64,000 nt of DNA, from contig NZ_JAFMVC010000010.1 of the NCBI RefSeq assembly GCF_025499605.1, positions 1 to 64,000 on the forward strand, in the 5' to 3' direction. The notes beneath the pieces are model-generated. The model saw only the letters and a list, made by a program, of their open reading frames with translations, ran no database searches and was not told where the DNA came from. Positions 45,640-53,136 of the stretch are shown here, in pieces. Position numbers and translations under genes: made by a program. Numbering within the stretch: position 1 is the stretch's first letter; each line of letters starts with the position of its first letter. This DNA comes from Carboxylicivirga litoralis. GTDB taxonomy: Bacteria; Bacteroidota; Bacteroidia; Bacteroidales; Marinilabiliaceae.

Positions 45640-46353
45640 TTAATTATTCATTGGAATATCCATTACTAAAAAGTAACTGTCTGAAGAGGCTTCAATTTTT
45701 AAGTCAGAAATATCTGAAATAGCAATTGCATCACGCTTATCAAGTGTTTTGCCTGCCACTTTAACTTGTCCTTCAATGACGATTAGATAAACGCCATTAC
45801 CGGGCTTTTTCACCTGATAATCCGATTGCCAACCGGCATCGACCTGTGCCATTGAGAACCAGGCATCCTGGTGTATCCAAACCCCTTCATCATTTTCATC
45901 AGGACTTAAAACCTGGTAGAATGCATTATGTTTTTCAACAGTACTTAAGGAGATTTGCTGATAACGTGGCTCCACATTTTTTTGATTCGGAAATAACCAC
46001 ACCTGGAATAAATTCAGTTCCTCCTCTTCACTCCCATTATATTCACTGTGAAAAATTCCTTTCCCTGCACTCATCACCTGTACCTCTCCGTTTTCAATAA
46101 AAGAAGTATGCCCCATGCTATCTTTGTGCTTTAGACGGCCAGATAGTGGAATAGTGATAATTTCCATATTATCGTGTGGGTGCGTATCAAAACCTGCTGA
46201 AGGCGCAATCACATCGTCGTTTAAAACCCGTAACACACCAAAATGAGTGCGTTCAGGGTTATAATAATTGGCAAAACTGAATGAATAGTTGGCTTTCAAC
46301 CATCCATAATCCGCTTTCCCCCTGCTTTCTGCTTTAATAACCTGTGCTTTCAT
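45640..46353 (-). CDS. Pirin family protein
   Basis: A 237-residue pirin-type bicupin of the YhhW size. The first cupin carries the metal ligands THPHDNMEIITIPLSG (about 57-72) and a histidine in KGIFHSEYNGS (about 98-108). The second cupin is the shorter C-terminal half (about 140-237). Some relatives are quercetin dioxygenases, others regulators; the substrate is unknown. The start is ATG at 46353 (MKAQVIKA), chosen over an ORF start 11 codons upstream that adds a non-conserved stretch. It reads toward YceI, 15 bases apart, so the two probably form an operon. Confidence 0.85.
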   Translation of the reverse strand: MKAQVIKAESRGKADYGWLKANYSFSFANYYNPERTHFGVLRVLNDDVIAPSAGFDTHPHDNMEIITIPLSGRLKHKDSMGHTSFIENGEVQVMSAGKGIFHSEYNGSEEEELNLFQVWLFPNQKNVEPRYQQISLSTVEKHNAFYQVLSPDENDEGVWIHQDAWFSMAQVDAGWQSDYQVKKPGNGVYLIVIEGQVKVAGKTLDKRDAIAISDISDLKIEASSDSYFLVMDIPMNN

Positions 46354-46473
46354 CGCATTCTGTTTTTGTACATTGCAAACATACAAGCACTTTATTATCC
46401 GGCGCTTACAAAAAACAGACTAGGAATTATAAAAATCAGACCTCAAGGTCTTTTTATGGGTATTTAGTGCATT

Positions 46474-47373
46474 TTACGACGTGGCCCGAACGGATTTTCG
46501 GAAAGCAATAGGTGAATGCCCACTGTGTTTTTTAAAGAAGGTGTTAAAATGTGACGGCTCTTCAAAACCTATTTCATAAGCCAGTTCTTTACTGCTCATT
46601 TCAGAAAAAAGCAACAAGCGCTTAGCCTCAATTACTAATTTATCTTGTATATAATCTTTGGCTGATTTACCTGTCTTTTCTTTCACATAGCGGTTTAAGT
46701 AGTCGTTTGAAACCGATAATTGCGATGCGTAATCCTGTACTTTATGAGTCTTTTTATAATTTGTTCGTATCAAACGTTTAAAGTCGCGGATAAGGTGATG
46801 GCTGCCGCTTTCATATTCGGCATTTAAGTGAGATAAAGTACAGGCACCTGAAATATTAATAATAAACAGTTTCAGTAAGGCGCCCAAAGCTTCGTAACGG
46901 AAATAGTTATCGCCATGCAGGTAGGTTTTCATTTGCTCAATAATTCCAAACAGAGTTGACAACTGATGCTCATTAACCGGCATTGGAGGTGAATCGCCAT
47001 AGCTATTATACAAATAGACTCTATCAATGAGCTCTTCAGAAATGCTATTTTGCATCAAAAATGTCGAACTGAAATTAAGAACGTAACCATTAGGTTTTGT
47101 GACACTTAGAAATTGATGAACCTGTCCCGGATATACAAAATGAACAGCTGCTTCATTCAATGGATATTCTTTAAAATCGATAATATGTGCTCCTCCAAGC
47201 GCCTTTTCAACAACAATAATGGTATAGTAATCATGCCGATGGGGCTGGTCGGCTAATTGAGGATCATTTTCCATCTGCTCATAAATATCAGCAGTTGATT
47301 TGATCACAAAATCGGTAGACTCACCATTGGGTCTGGTCAACTGAAAGGTTTTGATTTGATTATGAGCTTGCAT
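46474..47373 (-). CDS. AraC-family transcriptional regulator
   Basis: A 299-residue regulator. The N-terminal ~160 residues are a cupin-like effector domain with HRHDYYTIIVVEKALGG (about 42-58). The C-terminal ~100 residues hold two helix-turn-helix units: VQDYASQLSVSNDYLNRYVKEKTGKSA (about 223-249; here in two blocks, VQDYASQLSVSNDYLNRY and VKEKTGKSA) and MSSKELAYEIGFEEPSHFNTF (split likewise) before FFKKHSGHSPIAFRK. Its start lies 5 bases downstream of the response regulator stop, so it may be in the same transcript. It could control the pirin/YceI pair that follows. Confidence 0.88.
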   Translation of the reverse strand: MQAHNQIKTFQLTRPNGESTDFVIKSTADIYEQMENDPQLADQPHRHDYYTIIVVEKALGGAHIIDFKEYPLNEAAVHFVYPGQVHQFLSVTKPNGYVLNFSSTFLMQNSISEELIDRVYLYNSYGDSPPMPVNEHQLSTLFGIIEQMKTYLHGDNYFRYEALGALLKLFIINISGACTLSHLNAEYESGSHHLIRDFKRLIRTNYKKTHKVQDYASQLSVSNDYLNRYVKEKTGKSAKDYIQDKLVIEAKRLLLFSEMSSKELAYEIGFEEPSHFNTFFKKHSGHSPIAFRKSVRATS

Positions 47374-47378
47374 AGGCT

Positions 47379-48065
47379 TTATCCGTTTAATACAAACCCA
47401 ACCTTAGGTACATTTTCAATGGAAACACGTTCGTCTTCCTTCAGGTATTTACGCAACTTGGCTATAAACACATCCAGGCTACGACCATGAAAGTAATCGT
47501 TTTCGCCCCAAACCGCTATTAATATATCTTCACGTTTTACAATTTCATTCTTTGAAAGGCACAGCATCTTTAATACATCGCTTTCCTTTTGAGTCAATCG
47601 TTTTGAGAACTCATTGCCCTCAAGACTTTGGTTAGCCGAATCGAACTTATAATTGCCAATGGTGAATTTCGTTATTTCAGGCTTTGGCATTTCATTTTGC
47701 AATTCTATTCTATTTAAAATGGCCTGAATACGATATAGTAACTCGTCCTCATCAAAAGGTTTCGTCACATAATCATCAACCCCTAATTGAAAACCTTTGA
47801 TTTTATCCTGTTTCATGGAACGCGCCGTTAAAAAGATAATGGGTACCAACTTATCTTCCTGCCGTATGTTTTCAGCAATGGTAAAACCATCCATACCCGG
47901 CAACATCACATCCAGAATGCAGAAGTCGTATCGTCCTTTTCTGAACGCTTCCAAACCTCGTTTCCCATCTTTGTAGAGCTTCACATCAAAGCCGTTCGAT
48001 TCCAAAAAATCAACCAACAAAAAGCCCATGCTTATATCATCTTCGACTAACAGTATTTTTGCCAT
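47379..48065 (-). CDS. OmpR/PhoB-family response regulator (RprY-like)
   Basis: A 228-residue response regulator. The receiver shows ILLVEDDISMGF (4-15, acidic pocket), the phosphorylation site CILDVMLPGMDG (about 50-61, Asp53), the conserved Thr in FLTARSMKQD (about 79-88) and KPFDEDELL with the Lys at about 107. The winged-helix DNA-binding domain (about 131-228) carries LTQKESDVLKMLC. It is translated 1 base overlapping the kinase stop. The layout (kinase, regulator, AraC gene) suggests a small regulon unit. Confidence 0.9.
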   Translation of the reverse strand: MAKILLVEDDISMGFLLVDFLESNGFDVKLYKDGKRGLEAFRKGRYDFCILDVMLPGMDGFTIAENIRQEDKLVPIIFLTARSMKQDKIKGFQLGVDDYVTKPFDEDELLYRIQAILNRIELQNEMPKPEITKFTIGNYKFDSANQSLEGNEFSKRLTQKESDVLKMLCLSKNEIVKREDILIAVWGENDYFHGRSLDVFIAKLRKYLKEDERVSIENVPKVGFVLNG

Positions 48066-49303
48066 TACTTAAGTGGTAACAAAATGGTGAAACAAGTTCC
48101 TTTCCCCTCCTCACTTTCAACAGTTATCTGGCCATTGTGTTCTTCAATTACTTTTTTTACAAAGGTCAGCCCAAGACCAAAACCTTTTACATTATGCACA
48201 TCGCCAGTACCAACACGGTAATACTTATCAAAAATAAAAGGCAACTCCTTTTTGGCAATACCAATTCCATTATCTATCACTTTCACCTGTAGCATGCCTT
48301 TAACCGTTGCTGTTTCTAATCGAATTTCAGGACTATCAGCACTATACTTTATGGCATTGTCTAATAGGTTTGATAATACAAGTGACAACCTGCTGTTATA
48401 ACTATTTAAAGTATGGTTCGATGCTTTTAACGCCATGTTAATCTTTCCGCCCTTTTCTTCTATTCGATAGGTAAACGATTGAACCACCTGCTCAATCACT
48501 TTTTGCAGGTCTATTTCGTTAAATTCTCCTTCTTTGTTGGGTTCGCACGATAATTTCAAAATCTCTTCTACATGATTTTGCATCCTTTTGTACTCATTTA
48601 ATACAACCTGGGCATATCCTTCAGCTTTATCACCATCACTTTTTTTCTTTATAATTAAGTTGGCCGCCAGACGAATATTGGCTAATGGCGTTTGAAATTC
48701 GTGCAGCATATTATTTACAAACTCACGCATATGGGCCATTAACAATTGCTCTCGATTTATCAGTCGCAAAAGCAAAATAAAGGAAACCAGAAGAAACAGA
48801 ATGATGGCTATAGACATCATAAATAGTCCACTCATTTGTGCCAAAATAAATCGATTACGATCGGGGAATTGCAATCGTAAACGTATGCCTTCGCGCTCCA
48901 ACAAGCCATTTAAAGTTTGCTGATAGCATTTAGGCCCCCAAATAAGCCTTGAGTTATTTCCTAATATCGTGTCGGTAACAGCAAAAGTATAATTTAGTGG
49001 CAGATTATAAATCTCGAGCTGCGAATGAATAATGCTATCAACTTCAACGCTTTTTTTGCGCGCATTGATGCAGTTGTTGCCACATAAAAACTTATCCATC
49101 TCGGGGCACAAACGATTCCCAATTTCATCGCGAGCATCCTTTAAAGCCATCACCACACGATGATTAAAGTTTTTCTCTTCTAACCTGGCCGCCCTAACAA
49201 TGTAGTTTATCTGTATAAACAACAAGAGAGCCAAACCAATAAATGTGGCTATCGATAATACATAGTGTTTCTTAATTTTTGCCATCACCTTAAAAATACG
49301 CAT
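48065..49303 (-). CDS. Sensor histidine kinase with cysteine-bearing periplasmic domain (RprX-like)
   Basis: A 412-residue kinase, counted from ATG at 49303 (MRIFKVMAKIKKHY); other starts at 49381 and 49285 are possible. A transmembrane helix (about 15-34) and a second (about 166-186) bracket a periplasmic sensor. That sensor has Cys66, Cys74 and Cys78 in LCPEMDKFLCGNNC and Cys126 in GPKC. The HisKA box is HEFQTPLANI with phospho-His201. The ATPase has NLLDNAIKYS, VIDNGIGI and GFGLGLTFVKKVIEEH. Such cysteines could make disulfides or bind metal. It overlaps the regulator by 1 base. It is divergent from the Cys/Lys-rich small protein. Confidence 0.87.
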   Translation of the reverse strand: MRIFKVMAKIKKHYVLSIATFIGLALLLFIQINYIVRAARLEEKNFNHRVVMALKDARDEIGNRLCPEMDKFLCGNNCINARKKSVEVDSIIHSQLEIYNLPLNYTFAVTDTILGNNSRLIWGPKCYQQTLNGLLEREGIRLRLQFPDRNRFILAQMSGLFMMSIAIILFLLVSFILLLRLINREQLLMAHMREFVNNMLHEFQTPLANIRLAANLIIKKKSDGDKAEGYAQVVLNEYKRMQNHVEEILKLSCEPNKEGEFNEIDLQKVIEQVVQSFTYRIEEKGGKINMALKASNHTLNSYNSRLSLVLSNLLDNAIKYSADSPEIRLETATVKGMLQVKVIDNGIGIAKKELPFIFDKYYRVGTGDVHNVKGFGLGLTFVKKVIEEHNGQITVESEEGKGTCFTILLPLK

Positions 49304-49412
49304 TCTTATTAATGCCTCAAAAATACCAAAATAAAAGACTCGAATATCTTCTTTTAACATCGCCTTAACAACGATTAACAAGTCAATAACTTACCTTTAT
49401 TCCATGCAATTA

Positions 49413-49420
49413 TACATTTG
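49413..49420 (+). promoter_or_regulatory. Perfect -7 box TACATTTG upstream of the Cys/Lys-rich gene
   Basis: TACATTTG matches TAnnTTTG exactly and is 40 bases before the ATG at 49461. It lies in the intergenic region shared with the divergent kinase gene. No fixed -33 element is visible. Confidence 0.4.
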
Positions 49421-49460
49421 TATATCACAAACAAGAAATTAATTTTTAAAACACAACATT

Positions 49461-49682
49461 ATGAAGAAGACATTAATCCTTTCGTTCCTTTTTGCTTTTA
49501 CTTTAGCAATTGCTTCACCTGCAATGGCAGCTACTATTGACCAGGAACCACAAAAAACAGAACAGAAAACGGACAAGAAGAAGAAAAAAGAATGCTGCTC
49601 TGAGAAAAAAGCTTGCTCTGAAAAGAAAGCATGTACAGAGAAGAAAGAATGCTGCTCAGAAAAGAAAGAGAAAAAAGGATAA
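49461..49682 (+). CDS. Small exported Cys/Lys-rich protein
   Basis: A 73-residue protein with a clear signal peptide (about 23 residues ending PAMA) and a mature part of about 50 residues. That part is dominated by short repeats of the type CSEKKA and ECCSEKK, with six cysteines (C45, C46, C52, C58, C64, C65) and many Lys. It has no recognised family. The pattern suggests metal or thiol binding in the periplasm, or a sensor partner of the divergent kinase (inference). It is not low-quality sequence, since the codons vary between repeat units. Confidence 0.7.
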   Translation: MKKTLILSFLFAFTLAIASPAMAATIDQEPQKTEQKTDKKKKKECCSEKKACSEKKACTEKKECCSEKKEKKG

Positions 49683-49716
49683 TAACCTGAGTTCGAGTTA
49701 AATTTCAGAATTCAGA

Positions 49717-49808
49717 TTGTCATAAGGAATTGATATACAAGGCAAATTTTGCAGGGCTAGCGAGCTAGCTCGAAAAATTTAACGCAGTAGATTAATTTTT
49801 TATGACAA
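49717..49808. repeat. 92-nt palindromic element
   Basis: The ends ttgtcataa (49717-49725) and ttatgacaa (49800-49808) are perfect reverse complements. The inside contains further imperfect complementarity, including gcaaatttt against aaaatttaacgc, and a central cgagctagctcg palindrome. It looks like a small non-autonomous palindromic repeat. The rest of the 49683-50164 gap holds only a terminator-like hairpin and a -7 box. Confidence 0.5.
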
Positions 49809-49974
49809 AGCATTGATGTTTCACTTATAAACAGCGATTTTCTTCTCCAAAATTATTCAAAATAGCCCGCTATTCTTTCATAATTTTCGATTGAAACTCA
49901 CAATTTATAAGCGATCTGAATCAGAAATTTTACGACGAAATCAGGTTAATAACATAACTGAATGTTACTTACCG

Positions 49975-49998
49975 AAAAGCCACAACGACATGTTGTGG
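49975..49998 (+). terminator. Intrinsic terminator-like hairpin
   Basis: aagccacaac pairs with gttgtggctt around a short loop and is followed by Ts. It lies 290 bases past the Cys/Lys-rich stop, so its gene is unclear; it may end a small RNA. Confidence 0.65.
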
Positions 49999-50058
49999 CT
50001 TTTTTGTGCTTTGGTGCAAAACTAATATTTATCATAGTGCCATAAATGATTGCATTAC

Positions 50059-50066
50059 TATCTTTG
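50059..50066 (+). promoter_or_regulatory. Perfect -7 box TATCTTTG upstream of the MCP
   Basis: TATCTTTG matches TAnnTTTG and is about 98 bases before the MCP ATG at 50165. Confidence 0.35.
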
Positions 50067-50164
50067 CAGCGCTTTTCTCATTTTCTATAGCGTCAATTAA
50101 CAACAAAACAATAGATTGGCTATAAAGAAAAGATAAACTTAAATTTGAGAGATAAAACAAAGTT

Positions 50165-51292
50165 ATGGAATCATTTGTAGTAAGGTTCTTTATTATTTTA
50201 GTAACCACAGGTTCAATTGGCTACTTTGTCCTTCGACTATTATACAAAGGCAGTATTTTCTTTAGGATTGGTGCCCTGTGGATGATTAACGTCTTTCTGA
50301 CAGTTATGAACAGTCGCATTCATTATACCCATCCTGACGCTTATCCGTTTTGGGGGGCTTTGCTGGGAGGCATTGTGGTCACCATCATTCTTCAATACCT
50401 TGTTTATCTGCAAATTAAAAAGCCTCTGGCGGATATAACGGAGAAGTTAAAAGCCATTGCAGCTGGACAGATTTCAACTAAACAAGAGCAATACAAAGCA
50501 CCTATTAAAGGTGAATTATATGAAATTCATAAAGCCATTAATGAGTTACAAAGCCAGGTTGGGACTGTTATTAACGAAGTCAACACATCGGCGAACGACT
50601 TGAATAGCATGGGTTACAATTTAAATAAGACAGCCACTGAAATTTCATCGGTTGCTAATACCCAGGCGTCAGGATTGGAAGAAATATCTTCGGCCATGGA
50701 AGAGATGGCTGCTAACATAGAAGCCAACAGCCAAAATGCCCTTGCCACAAAAGAAAACTCAAAAAAAGCAAGTGATTCGGTAGACGAAAGCTTTTCTAGT
50801 ACACAACAGGCGTTAAATGCCATGCAGCAAATCAATGAAAAAATTAAAGTCATTGATGAAATAGCTATCCAAACCAACTTGCTGGCACTTAATGCGGCAG
50901 TTGAGGCATCCAGAGCCGGTGAAGAAGGGCGTGGTTTTGCCGTTGTTGCTGGCGAGGTGCGAAAGCTGGCCGAACGAAGCAAGACAGCTGCTAAAGAAAT
51001 TGATGACTTCTCGAAACAAGGAAATGAAGTGGCTGAATTGGCATTGGAAAAGTTGCAACACACCTTGCCACTTATTAAAAAGAATGCTGACCTGATAGCT
51101 GAGATTGCCTCATCAAGTGAAGAACAAAACCTGGGTGCTGCGCAAATTAATAATGCCATTCAGGAGATTAATCGCTCAACGCAAAACAACGCCGCCATTT
51201 CGGAGGAAATGAGCTCCAACTCGGGCCAAATGGTGGAACAAGCAACTTCATTAAGCGAAAAGCTTAAGTTCTTTAATCTGCTATCGAAGTAG
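50165..51292 (+). CDS. Methyl-accepting chemotaxis protein without periplasmic sensor domain
   Basis: A 375-residue chemoreceptor. Three hydrophobic helices fill about 5-85 with only short loops, so no ligand-binding domain is present. A HAMP-like segment (about 85-135) leads to the signalling hairpin. The tip is [20 protein letters not shown] (about 238-257), next to [18 protein letters not shown]. Family function is to signal to CheA/CheW, but no such genes are in the window. It may sense membrane state or proton-motive force (inference). Confidence 0.85.
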   Translation: MESFVVRFFIILVTTGSIGYFVLRLLYKGSIFFRIGALWMINVFLTVMNSRIHYTHPDAYPFWGALLGGIVVTIILQYLVYLQIKKPLADITEKLKAIAAGQISTKQEQYKAPIKGELYEIHKAINELQSQVGTVINEVNTSANDLNSMGYNLNKTATEISSVANTQASGLEEISSAMEEMAANIEANSQNALATKENSKKASDSVDESFSSTQQALNAMQQINEKIKVIDEIAIQTNLLALNAAVEASRAGEEGRGFAVVAGEVRKLAERSKTAAKEIDDFSKQGNEVAELALEKLQHTLPLIKKNADLIAEIASSSEEQNLGAAQINNAIQEINRSTQNNAAISEEMSSNSGQMVEQATSLSEKLKFFNLLSK

Positions 51293-51814
51293 ATATACTA
51301 AATCATTGCTAAGCAAAGTCGGCGAATTCGATTCTATTACTTTGTAGTCTCAGACTACGTATTAAGCCGACATAGATACAATCCATACCGAACAGAGCAC
51401 GGCAATCGCATTTAAGAAATTGTCTTTTCAACTCAAGCCGTTGAGGCTTCCCCTTTTTGTTCATAAAAATTAGCCTTTGAAGGAATTCACGATTTACGCT
51501 ACGCTTCAATTGCCTACAGCCCAAAAAGGGTGTCCAAAAACAAAAGTCCGTTCATCGAGTTGCTCCCTGAGCTTGTCGAAGGGGAGTCGAGATGAAATTT
51601 AAATAAAGTTGATTTTCAATGCATAATCACTTCGACTCCGCTCAGTGACCGTATTCCTTTTTTTATTTTCGGACACCCTCAAACTGCGTTGCCTATGTCG
51701 GTATAGCGCGAGCAAAACACTTCCTTAATTTTAAATGCGATTGCCGTGCCGAACAGAGGGTCTCTCCTCTCTTCATTCTGATTATTTATTACTTTTACAG
51801 CACAAAGTAAAAGT
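51293..51814. repeat. Gene-free repeat mosaic
   Basis: A 522-base gap holds several repeat pieces. A 19-bp perfect inverted repeat, at 51397-51415 and 51731-51749, has the core gcacggcaatcgcattt. A 151-base element (51528-51678) has termini gggtgtcc/ggacaccc with A/T tails. Inside it are two opposed copies of a tGAGC..GTCGAAG-like motif. Fragments of a ccgacatag/ctatgtcgg pair are also there. No gene is supported. Confidence 0.5.
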
Positions 51815-52540
51815 GTGAAAAACGAACAATTAATAGACATACCGGAGTTGGGAGAAGTGACCATTCGAATGAGTGCAAAGGCCCGACGCATCAGCATCCG
51901 CTTAAAACCTTTTAGCGGCGTCACTTTAATTGTTCCTCAGGGCGAAAGCATTAAAGAAGGCATCCGTTTTTTGCACGAAAAGCGCGAATGGATTCAGGCG
52001 AATCTGCGCAAGCTGGAGGAAAAAGAGCAAAAGCTCACCATTTTTGATGAGCATACACGCTTTCAAACCCGCTCGTTTGCCCTGCGCATCAGTCAACATG
52101 CTAATCCTAAAGTACGCTTACAGCTGAAAGATGGCATTCTGCAGGTTTACTATCCGGCTAATGTACCGGTTGCATCGCCCGAAATACAAGACACCATCCG
52201 CTTTGGCATTGAAGAGGCGCTGCGCATGGAGGCCAAACGCTTTTTACCTGGGCGACTGGCCTGGCTGGCACAACAGCACAATATTCGTTATCAGAATGTG
52301 ACGATTAAAAACCTCAAATCGCGCTGGGGCTCCTGTTCGGCCACCAACAATATTAACCTGAACCTTCACCTGATGCGCCTGCCCGCCGAATTGATAGATT
52401 ATGTACTTTTACACGAACTGTGTCATGTGCATGAGAAAAACCACGGTCCACACTTTTGGGCCCGACTCGACATCATGTGTAATGGACAAGCCAGGCAGCT
52501 GGATAAAGCCATGAAAGATTACCAAACAAAAATTTATTGA
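51815..52540 (+). CDS. YgjP-type M48-like metallopeptidase
   Basis: A 241-residue cytoplasmic protein of the YgjP/DUF45 family. The zinc site is HELCHVHEKNHGPHFW (about 207-222), with a HExxH helix and downstream His. Family members have been called metal-dependent hydrolases or UTP pyrophosphatases. RWGSCSATNNINLNLHL (about 181-197) precedes it. The first codon is GTG at 51815; no in-frame ATG occurs before MSAKARR. Neighbouring repeats give no context. Confidence 0.83.
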   Translation: MKNEQLIDIPELGEVTIRMSAKARRISIRLKPFSGVTLIVPQGESIKEGIRFLHEKREWIQANLRKLEEKEQKLTIFDEHTRFQTRSFALRISQHANPKVRLQLKDGILQVYYPANVPVASPEIQDTIRFGIEEALRMEAKRFLPGRLAWLAQQHNIRYQNVTIKNLKSRWGSCSATNNINLNLHLMRLPAELIDYVLLHELCHVHEKNHGPHFWARLDIMCNGQARQLDKAMKDYQTKIY

Positions 52541-53130
52541 TTGTCCGCATTTACGCGTATAAGATAAATACGGAAGCGCAAAGACTCAGAGTTTTGTAAA
52601 CTACCGTCTGTTTCATTCACCAATCAAAACAGCGATTTGACTGAGCGGGGGCCGGCCGGAAAGGGATGGCCTGTGTGAGGGTGAATTTCCTTTTACCTTA
52701 TTAATTCAAAGAAGGGGCTTGCCTTTGTGTTTGTAAACACCTTACTTCTTTAGAATTAATCGTAAAAGGAAAGAGGGCGGGGGAATTCTTTCCGGCTAGA
52801 CTTTTGTTCCTTTTGGGCAATGCAAAAGGAAAGTAATATTGACGCTTCGCCCAAACCAGAGTCACTTTTTGCTACAGGACAAAAACTAACATAAAACTCC
52901 GCTTACGTTGCTAAGGTCAGGGTTCCTGCATACTCTAATATTCGTCCTAAATCAAAACAGCGTTTTGACTGAGCGGGGGCCTGTCTGGCAATGGAAGCTG
53001 CCTCTTATTTCAGGTAAATACACGAATAAAATTGCTGTTTATAGGTGGAATTAACTAGTTTTGACCAAGAATCTGATGCAGTCAATCAGATTTATCATCA
53101 ATACAGGTTTTACTATTTAAATCGACTCGT
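52541..53130. repeat. Gene-free 590-base repeat region with a ~140-nt hairpin
   Basis: A 32-base direct repeat with the shared core tttgactgagcgggggcc occurs at 52622-52653 and 52950-52981. Between them lies a long imperfect hairpin. gccggaaag (52655-52663) pairs with ctttccggc (52788-52796), tttccttttac (52686-52696) with 52762-52772, and ttaattcaaagaag (52701-52714) with 52745-52759. A separate small hairpin at 52807-52831 uses ttccttttg/caaaaggaa. No coding sequence is supported. Confidence 0.55.
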
Positions 53131-53136
53131 GTGAAA

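Noticed and set aside
50614-51159. 181-residue frame on the minus strand inside the MCP
   Set aside because: It is the reverse complement of the repetitive MCP helical hairpin, with alanine/serine-rich composition and no known domain.
51293-51814. Insertion sequence with a transposase
   Set aside because: Inverted repeats are present, but no transposase-like coding sequence is found between them.
52541-53130. CRISPR-like array
   Set aside because: Only two copies of the 32-base repeat occur, 328 bases apart, without spacer periodicity or cas genes.
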